A stretch of 64,000 bases of DNA from Acarospora socialis (taxonomy: Eukaryota; Ascomycota; Lecanoromycetes; Acarosporales; Acarosporaceae): contig JAMYGW020000002.1 in NCBI GenBank assembly GCA_025617375.2, positions 930,001 through 994,000 on the forward strand. The letters run 5' to 3'. This document shows positions 1 to 13,309 of this stretch, one piece after another; the stretch's first letter is position 1, and every line of letters starts with the position of its first letter. A program made the position numbers and the translations under genes. The notes beneath the pieces are model-generated. The model made no database searches. It was not told the origin of the DNA and worked only from the letters and a program-made list of their open reading frames with translations.

Positions 1-78
1 TAGTTTTTTGAATATACTTTAGTTCAATGAACATTTCTTGATTGATTCATTGAATTCATGAGTTCTTTGATCATAACA
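1..78 (-). repeat. Element A, 3' LTR (inner end of the repeat, partial)
   Basis: Positions 1-78 match the last 80 bases or so of the complete LTR at 5579-5999, ending in ATAACA at 78. The rest lies left of the window. Confidence 0.85.
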
Positions 79-798
79 TCATCTTTTCTTTTCTAGACAC
101 TAGTTCTCTGAGTTTATATAAGTGAGAGTGTCTTTTCTTATTGTTATTGTCAATGATGCTTTTTAAAAATTTCAATCACTTATGAATTGCAAAGAAAATT
201 CAACTCAATGATGCTCAAATCTCATTTTCTTGTGATTATTGTGTCAGTTGCAACATCAATTGTTTTGTAATGAAATCTCAATTCAAATGTAATAAATATA
301 CTTGCTGAGATCATCTGTGTATCAGTGAATTGTAAGAGTTTCTTGACTGAACTTGTCTTTCACTTCAAAAAGAAATCAGTAAAGCAAATATAAAACTAGC
401 AGTTAAGCAATCTGAGCTTGCTATACTTTTCTTGAAAGTTGTGCATCTTTAGAAAATTCTAAATCAAACAGATCATCATGCTACAGAAAAGACTGATTGT
501 CTTGCTGCTGAGCTTAATAATAATAATGATGAAACAGATTCTGAAAAGAATTCTCAAAATATACAACAGTTTATTAACTTAATGTTTTCATTTTTCTGAA
601 TCTTTATTGTATTCTTTTCTCAAAATGCTGAAGTGTTCTTGCACAGTTTTTAAGATTTTCTTTAAGTTTTCAGATATTTTTCAAAGTATAATATTCTTTT
701 CATTTTACAAGATAGTGAACTTTTCTGTTAATCATTCTTCTTTTTAAAATGTTCTCAATTTTATATTCTTCATTGAATTTGACAGATATTTCATTGAT

Positions 799-2500
799 TT
801 AAAGTGATATGAATTGATTGCAATGCTGAAGCATGAAAGCATGAAATATTGAGTGTATTCTCATTTCTTTAAGTAAGTCTAACTCATAATTTAACTTCTT
901 AATGTTTCTCTTGACTAGAAACAGTTCTATGCTCTTGTAATTCAATTTCTTGCTTCTCTGTCTTGTATGAATGTTATTTGTTTGAAAATAAATTTTATCT
1001 TCAATCTTAAATGATTTTATTTTCATCACTTATTCTGTTCACTGCTAAATTCTGTTTGTCAGATCTTGATGCAGTTTCTTTATTTCAGTGATATTTAACA
1101 TCACTTTTTAAACTTTGTGATTTGTGTTCTTCAGAATCTTGTCATATCTCTGAGTTGTATTTATAGTTTGCATAAAATGATGTCTTTTTTGTGATCTCAT
1201 TTTTCACATTATTGTATGCAAACTATATCATAAACAACAGTTGTACTCAGTTATTCTGATTCTTGTTGACATAGTGTTTTAAGTATGTTTTTATTGTCTG
1301 ATTCATTTGTTTACTTTGTTTATCTGTCTATAAATAATATATCATTAACATCTTATGTTTTATTCTGAGTTCTGCTGTGAGCATTTTTCAAAATTTGTTT
1401 GTGAATAGTTTATCTCTGTTAGTGATAAACTCTTTTGATAGTCTGTAATTACTAATTTATTTTTGCAGTATGATGTATGTCAATACTGATGCTGTCATAG
1501 TTTCTTTGAATAAAATAAACATTGTGTACTTAATCAATCTGTTCATTATAATCAATATACTGTCAAATTTTACTTTTCATGCTGAATTCTTTGACAATAA
1601 TAACTTTGTAATGAAGTTTATGATAACTGACTTTCATGATGCATTTAATGTGTTCAGTTATGTTACTTCATCATATTATTTGTCTCTATTGATTTTGTTT
1701 CTTCAGTATGAATTGTATTTGATGATTATTTTGATGATTTAATTTCTAAAATCATTAATGTTTCATCTTCTTCACATTAAATTCTCTGTGCATTTTACTT
1801 CTAGATATTCATGAACTCTGTTTACATAACACTTCTGAATAAGTTTTTCATTCATTAAGAAAGTATTTTTTATCTTGTACATCACTGCTAAATCTTTTGT
1901 GAGAATTTCATTGTTGTCTTTGCTCAGAATTTTAATGTAAACTTGTTTCATTTTTTCATAATCAGACTGTCTGCTCAAGACATCTGCTTCATCATTTTTA
2001 TTATTTTTCTTGTAATGAATCTGAAATTCAAAATTGATTAATAACTCAGTTTAGCTAAATCTGTCTGCAGTTTAATTACTTGATTGTTGTGAAGTTTTTT
2101 AAATTCTTGTGATCAGTATAAATCTGAATTGACTTTTCTGTTTCTGCAAAATAAGATTTTTATATTTACAGTGCTCTTACTATTGCAAGAAGTTCTTTAT
2201 TATGAATCTCATATCTTTTCTTGAATTCTGATAGTTTTCTAAATCAAAATGCTATGAGTCTTCATTGTTCATCTTTGATCTGGTATAGACATGCACTGAT
2301 TGTGAAGTTTGATGCATTGATTTTTAATATTTTCTTGCATGCTATGTTTGATATAATGAGATGAGCTGTTCTGCTGAGACTTTTCTTTAATGTATTAAAT
2401 GCTTGTTCTTGCTTCTCATCTCAGTGTTATTTCTCACTTTTTTGTGTCAAATGTATGAATAATTTGCTATTCTTGAATAGTTCAGCACAAACTTTTAATA
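799..2500 (-). pseudogene. Element A: RNase H and integrase region, relic
   Basis: Minus-strand reading shows gypsy RNase H and integrase similarity. The integrase core lies near 1430-1750. The post-integrase segment at 799-1029 has the usual 'IEDKIYF' and 'SIFHAFML' stretches that follow the core in Ty3/gypsy polyproteins. Open stretches on the opposite strand here (for example 1470-1742) are antisense shadows of this region. Decayed, many breaks. Confidence 0.8.
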
Positions 2501-3775
2501 GTAGTTTGTCAATTCTAGAAAGATCTGTATCTCTTTAATTCTGATTGATGTTAATTAGTGTTTGACTGTCATTGTTTTTTCTGAGTTTTTTTTGATGTAT
2601 TCAAATCAAATTACATAGTTTAAAAAACTAACTTTCTGAATCTCAAATCTGCTCTTAAACTTCTTTATATACAAGACTTTTTCTTTGAACTTGTTCAATA
2701 TCTTGTGTACATATTTGCAATACTTCTTAAGATCTTCTGAATATATCAGAATATCATTGAGATATGTGATCACAAAGTTGTTGAGATATTCTCTCAGCAT
2801 ATCATTAATTAATCTTTAAAAGATGATCAAGACATTCTTAAGCTCAAATGACATAACAATGTACTCATAGTGTTCATATCTCATTCAGAATGCTGTCTTT
2901 CACTTTTTATCTTCTTTCATTCTTACTTAATAATAAACATCTCTAAGATTTAAGCTGATGAATTACTTAACTCTGTTTAATCAGTCTTGCAGTTCTTTTA
3001 TCAGTGATAAGAAGTAACTGTCTTGTTAAATTATGTCATTAAACTGTCTGTAATTGATATATAATTATTTCTTGTTATTCTTTTTTAATATGAACAGAAT
3101 CAGATATTCTGCTGATAACTTTGATGATTTTATGAATTTTTTCTTGAGATTCTCATCAAGATAATCTCAGACTTTCTTGAGCTGATCTTTGCTCATTGAG
3201 TATAATGATATTCACTTAGATTGTTCTTTCTTCAATAACAGTATCTCATGATCTTATGACTTATGTTCTGATAAGCATTTCTTTGATTGCTCTGAGATTT
3301 CATATGCATGTCTTGTTTTGCATACTTCTTTGCTTATTCAATTGATCTTAGAGTTTCAATTTCTTAGATACAACATATCTAGTATGACATCATACTTCAT
3401 TAGTTTCATAACATCTAATGTCATTTCTTGACATCTTTCATTGATGTCAATCTGTACATATATTATCTGATCAATGCATTCATGACTTTTATTGATTATC
3501 TGTACTTGTGCTGAATAAAGTGCTTATATTGATTGAAGTTTCAGACTTTGTACTGCTGTCTCTGAAATGTAGTTGTTTGTTGTTTTTGAATCAACTAAGA
3601 TCTTCATCATTTTTAACAGACAATCATTCTGTTCAATGTTTATCTTAATTATTATCTTATTATCTTTATATTCTTGAGACACTAGAAGCTTCTTGTTCTC
3701 TAGTCTCATCAAGAAAGTTTGCAGTTTTTTGATTTTACTGTCTCTTCTGTTCTTCTTTATAGTTTCTTGAATCAT
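2500..3775 (-). pseudogene. Element A: protease and reverse transcriptase, relic
   Basis: At 2606-2800 the minus strand reads a gypsy RT palm segment around 'ITYLNDILIYSEDL', the site of the family YxDD motif. At 3524-3775 there is a retropepsin-like stretch ('LVDSKTTNNYIS'). Between them lie decayed fingers and palm sequences. The order protease then RT agrees with Ty3/gypsy. Many breaks. Confidence 0.85.
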
Positions 3776-3899
3776 GTTGATTCTTGACTATTCAGTAGAT
3801 GTGTATACTTCTTGCTGTTCTTTTTATTTCATCTTTTAAAATGAAGTCATGATTCATACTGATCATATTTTATCTGCAGTCATGCTTCTAGAATTTTTA

Positions 3900-5560
3900 C
3901 TTTCTGTAAAAATTCTGATGAAATATATTCTTCTGTTTAGATTCATTATCTGTGATTAATAGTGATGTATTCTTTCAGTAATTATATTTCTATCTTGTAA
4001 CTCTTGATTCTTCATATCAACTCTTTGAATATGATTTGATCACAAGATTTCATTGCTTGAACATTCACTAATAGTTTCTCAATTTGTTGACTTTGATTTC
4101 TCTTGACTTCTAGAGCTTTTTCTTGTTTAATATCATATTAAAGTTCTTTTACTCTCATTCTTAGTTTGAAGAGTTCAAATTGCTCTTAAATTGTTGCTGT
4201 ATCTTAATTCTGTGAGAACTTGAGTTTCTGTTCAGCTATTATGACTTTGATTTGTTTCTTTATTCTTGTATCTTTGCACATTGTCTCTCACTCTCTTCAA
4301 TCTCTATTCTCACTGTCTTTGTTGCTGTTGAAGCTGAATTGAATAAAGATAAAATCTTCTTTGAGTGTCTCTGACTCAGTATCAATCTCAAAATAATTAA
4401 TCTTTTGAGTTTCTCAATCATCTGTCTCTTCAATGTCAATATTAAAAACATGTAATTTCTTCTTTACAGTGTTATCTGATCTAGATCATTCTGTAATATC
4501 ATAAGTTTCTTATTTCTGACATGACTTCTTCAGATAATAATTGATTTCATTTTTAGCACTTATGTGTACTCAGTACATATCATTGTAACAAGCTGTTCAG
4601 CTAAAATTGTCATGCACTATCTTTTTAGTTGCAATCACAACTTCTTTTCTTTCTTTTTAAGACTTTCAGCAATTCTTTGTGATGTGTTTAATCTTATTAC
4701 AGTTATAGCACTTGCAGATCTCAGTCTTGTTCATGAACTTTCTCTTCATGAATCTATCATTTTTTTTCTGTAATGCTTCTTCAGATCTTTTTAGCAATAA
4801 TTATTCTTTATTGATTACATTGAGATTTATTGAGTCTGAGTATTGTGTCTGTGACATTCTTTTGTACATATTTTCTTGAGCATATTTAAGTATAAATTTT
4901 TTGAATTGAAATCTCTTTCTTTCTTGTTGTCTTTTTCATGCACAACTGTCAATACTAATCATTATGTTAATAATCTCTTGCAACTCATCAGATCAATTGA
5001 ATCTGACTATTTCATTCTTGATGAATTTCTTCAATTCTCAATAGAATGCAAAGTTCAAAGCATCATCTTTTCATTCTGTCAAAGCTGCTGCTCATTGAAA
5101 TTTCATTATGTATTGTGCTGTTAATTTATTCTGTTATAAGATTTAAATTCTTTTCTCAACTGCACATTTCTCATCAACAATTTTAAACATCTTTCTTATC
5201 TCTTTCTTAAACTTGAGATAGTTATTGAACATTGACTCAATATTGACTATCTTCTTGACAGATGTCTTGTCAATGAACTTTTTCATGAGTGAGTTAATTC
5301 AGTCAAACACTATGTTTCTAAAATAGAATACTGCAAACAGAATCTTATCTGTGTTGCTGAGAAACTTCTGTACATTAAATTCAATATATAAGTTCAGTTG
5401 AGCTAGAAAGAATCAAAGCTTTTTATGCTCTCTGATGAAGTTGTCAGATATTTTGACTTTAAATGTATTGATAGTTTAACTTGTATGTTGAGTGACTTCA
5501 ATCTAACTTGCTGCTAGACTTGCAGTGAAGACATTTTTCTGTTAAATAATCATTCTTATA
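3900..5560 (-). pseudogene. Element A: gag with CCHC knuckle, relic
   Basis: A CX2CX4HX4C knuckle is readable on the minus strand at 4669-4710 ('CYNCNKIKHITKNC'), the nucleic-acid binding motif of retroelement Gag. The upstream sequence toward the LTR is Lys/Glu-rich capsid-like coding sequence, decayed. Confidence 0.78.
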
Positions 5561-5578
5561 TCATAAGAGTGTTCAAAG

Positions 5579-5999
5579 TGTTACATTCTAGTACTAAGCT
5601 TTCTCAATAATGTAGAACTAAGATTTTGATCTTGTTGATATAAGAATTCTCAATAGAATTGTCTTGATAAACACTTAGATTGTAACAAATGAGTTAAACA
5701 CAATTATTTTCATAAGAAAAACAATTCTACTATATAGAAGTCTGCTCATTATACTTACTGATGAGTGCATTAAGCAAGAGATTCAGTGAATATCTCTGAT
5801 TAATTCATTGAACTATTCATTATACAACTATTAAGTATCTGCTTATCTGCTTGTTGTTTAAGCAGTTAAACTGTTATATAACTTTGTCTTAATAGATCTT
5901 CTGTCAAACACTTCATAAATGTAGTTTTCTGAACATATTCTAGTTCAATGAACATTTCTTGATTGATTTATTGAACTCATGAGTTCTTTAATTGTAACA
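5579..5999 (-). repeat. Element A, 5' LTR (421 bp)
   Basis: Starts TGTTACA and ends TGTAACA, a perfect terminal inverted repeat. The adjacent inner sequence on the minus strand starts CTTTGAACA, shared with the corresponding position in F (and nearly so in E), the expected primer-binding position. The bases right of it (TTTCT at 6000-6004) should be the target duplication; its partner is outside the window. Confidence 0.9.
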
Positions 6000-6807
6000 T
6001 TTCTGTGATCTTATGCTTGTCAAATTATATGTGAAGATTCTTCAACATTTTATTTACATAATGAGTCTGATTTAAATGTAGAGTTTTTTTCTTGTAATTG
6101 TGTATGACTGTAATATCAAAAATTTTCTGCATCTTTTTCAAGTTCTTAACTTTGAATATCTCAACAAGAGTCTTTTTGAATCAGAAAATATTGAACAAGC
6201 ATACTGAAATCATAATAATGTCATTTATTTATAAAAGCAGCATAATTTCTTTAATATTGTGAATAAGAAGACAAGAATCTGCATTATTTTAATGAAAGTT
6301 TAATTTGAGCAACTTCATAATACATCATTTATGTCAGTTCTGTGCAACTTACTTTAGACTGTAAAGATTGTACAATATGTACAGTGTGTGATTGAAAGCA
6401 ATTTTGACTTTGAGAAAAACTATCATGTAGATGATCTTTTTAAGAAAGAACTTCATGAAAACATTGTTAATATTGATCTAATAACACTTTAAATTCAAAA
6501 TTGCAACAATAGTCAGAAAAACTTGAAGAGTGTTAAATTTAATGATAAATGCAAAGATGTTTTTATAATTAATATTAAATATCTGTAAAAATTCTTTTGT
6601 AATAACTTTTATTTTAAATTTGTTTAAAGGTTCAACAGTGTTTAGCTTGAGCTTAAACACTTATTTATTTGTCACAATGTTTGCATTCTTTGATGACACA
6701 ACTTCTTCTCAGATTTCATTTGCTGTTAAAGTTGTCAACTTCACATGAATTACATTTTTTCACATTTTTTTTCTAGTTGAATCTCTCACTGCTTCAACAT
6801 ACATAAC
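6000..6807 (-). pseudogene. Element D1: reverse transcriptase segment, relic
   Basis: At 6478-6660 the minus strand reads a copia RT N-terminal signature ('FKIKVITKEFLQIFNINYK', then 'FNTLQVFLTIVAILNLKCY'), matching the family pattern in which the RT ARLVAKGF-type motif is followed by the variable and palm regions. The rest to 6000 is decayed palm. Bounded on the left by the LTR of A and on the right by B. Confidence 0.85.
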
Positions 6808-6866
6808 TGTTGAAATTAGAAGACTCTTTAAAAGTTCAACTCTATTCAGTCTAGTGTTAAAATCTT
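6808..6866 (+). repeat. Element B, left LTR (recognisable part)
   Basis: About 59 bases match the start of the 3' LTR at 11711 with transitions only. Similarity is not visible further in. Confidence 0.7.
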
Positions 6867-7080
6867 ATTGACCTTGCTGTCACTGTTTTGACAGCATCTT
6901 TTCATGTTTCAATAGTCTATCTGAGTGCTTTCTTGAACAACTCTTTTGTTGCTTTGATATTCTTGAATGACATTCTTCTTTTTTGTCTTTTTTGATAATC
7001 TATATGTTTTGATGTTCATTCTGCAGAAATGACTCACATAATTATAACTTCTTTGAACAGCACTTTTAACTTCTCTTGTC

Positions 7081-8450
7081 TTGCTGATGCTGATAACTAT
7101 GTTTTATGAACTATCAACATTAAGTTTGTTCTTATGAACAAAAATCTATAAGCTGTTATTTTTAGCACTTTCTCTGAACTCATCATCACATCTGAAGTAA
7201 TTAACAATCAGAACTCAAAGTTCTTGTTAAAATACATCATCTGAAGTAGAAAAAACAACAGAGCATGTGCTACTATAATTCTTTCTTGTCAGAATGACTC
7301 TAAAAACTTCATTCAAGATTTATCTGTTTATCAGATGTGATTAAAACTGAAGAAGTTGTATGAGATTCAAGAGTTTAATATCAGATATCTCATGTTCACT
7401 ATGTTTCTCAATCATCATTATGATACTTTCAAGTTCATTAAAAACTATGTTGATCAGTTTAAGACTTTATCATGACATTTAAAAGAGATGAATTCTATCT
7501 TTTCAAACTAAGTTATACTCATGATTCTTTTTAACAATCTGAGATTTACTTTCAACATTTTTGTCACAGTTAAACATCAATTTATTTGAGTTGTTACTTC
7601 TATCTTTGATGCTCTCATCATCAAACTCATTGATGAGATTAAAATGAAAAATAACAAGATCTCAGTGATCATGATCTTTTGAAATAAAAACTTGAACTTA
7701 ACTTCTAGATTGAACTTCAAATTGATGTTGTCACTTCTTTGCATTCACTGCAAAAAGACTGATCATGAGAAGCATAACTGCTTTTTTAAATATTTTCATA
7801 AGAAGAAGAAATTTGATGTGACTAAGTTTATTAAGTAAAAGAGCAAGAACAAAGACAAAGTGACTAAGTCATTCACTTCATTCAAGTCTAATGATAACAA
7901 TATTACAACTCTTAACTTTATGACTCATGTCAATGAACTTCATTCTAATACTTATGTCACTGAGCTTTATTCTGAAGTTTATGTTTCTGAGCTTTATTTT
8001 GAAGCTCATGATATTGTTGAGCTTCATTTTTATATTTATGTTATTGAATCTCATATCATAAATATATAAGCTGTTAACACTGCAGTCTCTGATCACTTGT
8101 GCTCAACATGTGAGTTTTTCATCATTTATGAGTCTATCAATAGATTTCTTCTTACAGCTAATGAAGCAGTTAAGATCATAGAAAAGAATCAAATTTCTCT
8201 ATGTTTAATCTGTTCTGATAAAGACATATAAGAAATCATTCTCAATAACATTATACACTTTCTTATCATCTCTGCAAATCTCATTTTCAGTATTTGTATG
8301 TGAGTTGAAAATATTATGTTCAACATAAAGAATTGTATCTTATGTCATAATGACAGAATCATTGAATATGCATTTGAAGTTGATGACTTATTCTGACTAC
8401 AACTCAACAATATATCTCAGTCTTATGTCTTTGTGACTAATAAAAGATTC
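7081..8450 (+). pseudogene. Element B: gag and protease region, relic
   Basis: Begins with a copia Gag N-terminal pattern ('LADADNYVL') and carries a clear CX2CX4HX4C knuckle at 7740-7781 ('CIHCKKTDHEKHNC'). After it comes a short repeat-like stretch with 'ELHSNTYVTELYSEVYVSEL' and then a protease-like region near 8080-8290. Confidence 0.82.
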
Positions 8451-9300
8451 AAGATATTGTTTAAAATGTGACACTGTTGACTAGATCACTTAAATTATGT
8501 CAATATTGAGTGACTAATCAAGATCATCAATGATATCAATTTTAAAAATCTTTCTAAATGTCAAGATATCTGTAAGTTATGCATTAAGATCAGACAGATG
8601 TATTGTCTTTACAATGCTTTCATTGAGTGAGTAACTTAATCACTAAATCTTATTTATTTGAACATCATCAGATCTATTATACTCATCATTTATGACAGTT
8701 CAAAATGATTTGTTATCTTCACTGACAACTTTACTAAATTTATGTGAATGTTTCTCATGAAGTTTAAGATCAAAACAATCAAGCATATTAAGAACTTTGT
8801 CACTTTAATGAAGACAGATCATTCTAACTATTCTTTAAAACATCTTTGTACTGATTTTAAGTGCAAATATCTTGTTCTGAAGAACTGATTTGTCATTAAT
8901 GACATTACATAAAAATTTACTATGTTCTACTCATCTGAAGAAAACAACATTTCTGAGTAACTGAATTACATTATTTGCAAATTCACTAGAGCTATGCTCA
9001 AAGACTCTGATCTGAAGTCTTATCTCTGATTAAAAGTCATTTGAACTGCAGTCTATTTAAAGAATTGATCTGTTACTCATGCACTCAATATAATACTCTA
9101 TGAAGCATGAACAGACAATGTTTCTGATCTCTTAAGTCTTTGTGTCTTCAATACTATTGCTTAAGCACATATTTCTAAGAAACAATGTCAGCAAAAAGTC
9201 AAATTTGATGATCACAGTCTCAAATGTCACTATTTAGACATAAATAATAGCTCTATCTATCATGTTTGAAACTTAGAATCAGAATGTGTTCTCATCATTT
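8450..9300 (+). pseudogene. Element B: integrase, relic
   Basis: GAG-pre-integrase and zinc-binding segment near 8455-8630 ('NYVNIE', 'CKLCIK'), then a catalytic-core-like segment near 8690-9000 with 'FVIFTDNFTKFM' and 'NYSLKHLCTDF', typical of copia integrases. Decayed. Confidence 0.85.
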
Positions 9301-9789
9301 ATAACTGTTTTGTGAAAGAAAATATTAATGTTTATGAAAACATAACTAACATAGAGATCTACAGCAAGAAAAAGACATTTAGTACTGTTGATTTTTCTTT
9401 CAATTTTTCATTTTCATTCACATCTTTGTTGTTGCAATCTTCTTTCTCTTCAGAAAAAGTTTTCAGATCAACTACATCACTGTTATGATTTTTGCTGTTA
9501 CAGTGTTTTCAAGATCTTCAAGATATCAATTTGAATGACTTTTGTTCATTGAACACATCTTGATTTAACATGTTTGACATGAGAAATTGAGACTCAACAT
9601 CATTCATACAGTATTCAGCTGTTAAAGCTCACTCATCTTTCTTACTGATGTCATTTAATGTTATGATTGACTATTCTTTTCTTCATTTTGAATTCTCATC
9701 TTTGTTCTCTTCATCTCAGAATTCTTAACTTTCTGAATTCTTTGATGACTTTGATGCACACTTTTTGTATACATATGTTGCAATTTCTT

Positions 9790-10680
9790 TGAGCAATATT
9801 GTCAAATCTTCTATCTATAAACAAGTCATTGAGTCATCACTGTGCAAGAAGTGAAAGCAAGTGATGAAGAATGAGATACACTCTTTAAAGAAAAACAACA
9901 CATAAAAAATAATCTTTATGTCATCAGATCAGTATATTCTTCAAGAATGCTGAATGTATAAGATTAAATATGATGCTCATGATCAAGTTAGTTGCTATAA
10001 GACTTGCTGAGTAGTCAAGAACTATGAACAGCAATTTGATATTGACTATGATCAAATCTTTGTGTTTATTGTCAAGTCACAAATCTACAAAGCTCTCTTC
10101 ATCTTAATCATTCATTTTGATCTAGAGACTGAGTAAATAAATATGATAACTGCATTTCTTTATGATTCTATTGATCAGATCATCTATATGAAGCTTTTTC
10201 ATGAATATGAGTTTTCTGACATGATTGTCTTGCTTAATAAGATCTTATATGATTTAAAACAGACATCTCATCTTTGATATAAAACTCTATGTGATCATCT
10301 TATCTCATTTAATTTCTGTTGTCTTGATTCTGATTATAGTGTTTTTTTTTAAATTAATGACAATGTTATCATCACTATTTATATCAACAATCTTCTTCTT
10401 ATAGAAGAGAATAAATCAGTCATTCAAGATGTCAAAGTATGTCTTATTAACATCTTTAAGATGTCAGATCTCAACTCTGTGTTTTATTATTTAAATATAA
10501 AGATTGAGTGTAACTGTTCTGAACACACTATTTGTTTTACTCAGACAGTTTACATCAATAAGATTCTTGAGACATTTCAACAGTCACAAACAGTTTCTAT
10601 TGACATATTTATGAATTCTGATGCAGTACTCATAAAGAAATTCATTACTCAGACTGACATCATCATTATTTGATGCTATC
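9790..10680 (+). pseudogene. Element B: reverse transcriptase, relic
   Basis: Copia RT landmarks in order: 'KSQIYKALFILI', 'TAFLYDSIDQIIYMKL', 'LLNKILYDLKQ', and near 10378-10404 'IYINNLLLI' at the place of the copia YVDD box. Decayed. Confidence 0.88.
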
Positions 10681-11059
10681 AAAAGACAGTAAAATCACTA
10701 ATGTACATTATGTTACAAATGCATTCTAACATCATCTTTATCATCTTTATCATCAGTCAGTTTGATCAGAATCTGAATGTCTCACACTACAATGCTGTCA
10801 AGTAAGTCTTTAAATATCTTGCTGACACTATGAACTTGAGTGTCATTTATGACATCATTAACACAGATCTCATTGACTATATCAATACTGATTAAAATGA
10901 ATGTCACAATACTCAGAAGTTCACTGACACTTATTTCTTTCTTCTCTTCAGAGATTCTATTAATTGATGTTTTAAATGTTAATAAACTGTTGTTTTGTTG
11001 TTCATTGAGTCTGAATACATGATTGAAATGCAAGCAATGAAGAAAATTATATGACTTCA

Positions 11060-11350
11060 TCATTTTCTTACAGAAATTGACTTTCTTAATGACAATAATT
11101 CTATCATTATTTGTGCTGACAATTGTGATGCTATGAATCTAGCTTGAAATTCTGAGTTTCATGTCTGCATTAAGCACATTGATATTTAGTATTACTTTGT
11201 TTATAAAACTGTTAATTGTGATCTTATCAATCTTAAGTTCATTTCTATGTCTGAACAAGCAGTTGATGAATTCATTAAGTCTTTACTCATCATTAAGTTT
11301 CATCACTTTCTTAGTCAGCTAAATCTTCTAGCTGCAACAACTTTATAAAT
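11060..11350 (+). pseudogene. Element B: RNase H and end of pol, relic
   Basis: Reads the typical end of a copia polyprotein: 'CADNCDAMNLA', 'EFHVCIKHIDI', and the closing 'EFIKSLLIIKFHHFLSQL'. The 3' LTR follows about 360 bp later after a purine-rich tract. Confidence 0.85.
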
Positions 11351-11710
11351 CAAATTAATGAGACATTAACTAGTTGCAATCTGAGTAGTTGACTTACTTG
11401 CTCATGAAGTATGACAGATCATAATTTACATCATAGCAATTAAGTCAACTTCTTGAATTGTCAACTGATTTTTTAGTCATGCATTTGAGTTCTGACCTTG
11501 TCATTGCTTCACTTTTTGCATCTTTGCTACATCTTTTCTTTTTGTTTCATTCTCACTTTCTCATCTTACTGTCATCTCAATTTTTTTCATGATTTCTTCA
11601 TCATCTTGCTGTCAGATCTATCTCTTAATAGAATTAAAGAATCTATACTGACTAGTGAATGAATATTTAAATCATCTAGAACATCTGAATTGACTAAATT
11701 TAAAAAGAAG

Positions 11711-11884
11711 TGTTAAAATTAAAAGACTCTTTAGAAGTTCAATTCTATTTAATCTAGTGTTGAAATCTTCTGTGTCACATGATACACTTAGTTATTACAC
11801 ACAAATGTTATTCTTTGTGTATTCTAGTCTTTTAAATAATTAAGACATTTAATATTAAGCAATAAAAACATTTCAATTTCAACA
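11711..11884 (+). repeat. Element B, 3' LTR (174 bp)
   Basis: Starts TGTTAAA directly after the purine tract AAAAAGAAG and ends TTTCAACA, followed by the target duplication ATAAC. Confidence 0.88.
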
Positions 11885-13076
11885 ATAACAAATATAAAAA
11901 TGTTGAATCTGACAGAATCTTCTTCACTTTCTTTATTTACTGTAAAAGCAGTTAGTGTTAATGTAGTTTTTAATATTTTAGATAAGAATTCATTCAAGTT
12001 TTAATCATTGTTGTTATCTCACTTTCTCTTTGAAATTTCAACTCACAAAAATGTTTTAACTTCTTTGACTGAAATGCTCTTCATTAATTTGTTCATTAAC
12101 ATGTTTGCTGACTTGTCTGTCTTGTTTATGAAAATCTTAATATGTAAAAATTAGTTTGTCTTACTTAATCTTGCTGATAATGTGTCTGAGTCAACTATGA
12201 TTGATTCATTCATCATAGAACTTATGTAAGTTGAATCAAAGTTGTCTGCTGACAACTTTGACAAAATTGTAAGTGTAAATGAATTCACATTGTCAAATAT
12301 CTTCTCTGTAAACTTCATGATGAGTATTTTTCTTTATGAATATTTAACTGATCTCTGTTTCAGCAGAATATTCAATGTTTATTATTGCAGTTTGAAATTA
12401 ATGTTGTCTTTTTTTTCATTCTCAGTGAACTTAACAGTGTAACTCTTAATGATTTACTTAAAATCTGAAGCTCAAAGCAGATGCTGCTTTGTGATTTTCT
12501 TTATATAATTCATGAAAATTTTTACTCATTTGTGATTCATAAACTTATCTTGTTTTTCATCAAACAGTGATCTAAAGTCAATATAGAAATAATATTTGCA
12601 TTTTTACACATGAATATAATTAATAAATAACTTCTCATCAGTAAAAACTTTCTTCAGAGTCATCTGCTTATCATTAATTAAGAAATCAGTTGTTGTTTAA
12701 TTGTAAAGATAAGTGTTTGTTTATGCTGTCTTCACTTAAAATTTCATTGAAAGTTCAGTTTTCTTGATCAGTGTTTACACTGAGTTCTCAGTGATTTAAA
12801 TTGTTCTTTCAGCAATACTGTTCTGAATGAACATGTAAAGCATGATATACTGTAATATGATGTCAAAAAATTTGCATCAGTCATCAAAAATAGTTCTGAA
12901 CTCAGTGACATTATTATTTTATACAGTTTGAATTCTTGCATCACTCTGAAGCTCAATCTTCAATCATTATTTTCATAATTTCTGTAATATATTGTTACAT
13001 TGCTTCAGTGATATAGTTTACATTTTTCACAAATGATTGTCTACAATCTTCAAAAAATACTGATACTCAGTGTATA
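11885..13076 (-). pseudogene. Element D1: integrase C-terminal part to RT start, relic
   Basis: Minus-strand reading near 12776-12850 gives a copia integrase signature with 'QNSIAERTI' preceded by the core 'TEFRTIFDD'. The stretch 12230-13070 aligns base by base with 24150-25060 of D2 (for example TAACTTCTCATCAGTAAA at both places). It ends exactly at the GTATA duplication left of C. The 3' bound of this piece is the TSD of B. Confidence 0.85.
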
Positions 13077-13270
13077 TGTAAGTTCACTCTGATTTGCAAA
13101 GAGCTAGAGCTCTCTCACAAGATCTTGCATAGCTAGTATGCTTAGTAAGTCAGTCTTTGCAAAGAGATAAAAGTGCACACTTTTTCTTTTGCAAAGACTA
13201 GTGACAATTCTATCTATGCATTTCAACTCTTAAAGTTCATTATTATGTAACTGTCAAGATCAGTCTCACA
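13077..13270 (+). repeat. Element C, 5' LTR (194 bp)
   Basis: Starts TGTAAGTTCAC and ends CTCACA; the 3' copy at 20931-21124 has the same length and aligns without gaps. Confidence 0.92.
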
Positions 13271-13309
13271 GTATTGTCACTTCAATTTATCATAAAGCAG
13301 TTATTCAGC

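Larger units (their letters stand above)
1..5999 (-). mobile_element. Element A: Ty3/gypsy LTR retrotransposon, decayed, left end outside window
   Basis: An LTR element read on the minus strand, so its 5' LTR is on the right (5579-5999) and the tail of its 3' LTR opens the window (1-78). The order from right to left is LTR, gag with a CCHC knuckle, protease, reverse transcriptase, RNase H, integrase, LTR, which is the Ty3/gypsy order. LTR ends are TGTTACA...TGTAACA. With the second LTR assumed full length the element would be about 6.3 kb. It is inserted in the reverse transcriptase region of copia D1. It is a fossil with several tens of breaks. LTR and leader similarity place it in one family with E and F. 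Confidence 0.92.
6808..11884 (+). mobile_element. Element B: Ty1/copia retrotransposon, decayed
   Basis: A plus-strand copia element with gag (CCHC knuckle at 7740-7781), protease, integrase, RT and RNase H in that order. The 3' LTR is 11711-11884, preceded by a purine tract. A left LTR is recognisable at 6808-6866. The flanking direct repeat ATAAC (6803-6807 and 11885-11889) proves insertion into D1. Several tens of breaks. The LTR ends are TGTTRAA...TTCAACA. Confidence 0.92.

Noticed and set aside
1470-1742. Plus-strand open stretch as a gene (likewise 56466-56705, and minus 31796-32035)
   Set aside because: The three are homologous and lie antisense to the integrase core of gypsy A, F and E.
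6808-6866. Solo LTR independent of element B
   Set aside because: The ATAAC duplication pairs its left edge with the right edge of the LTR at 11884, so both belong to one insertion.
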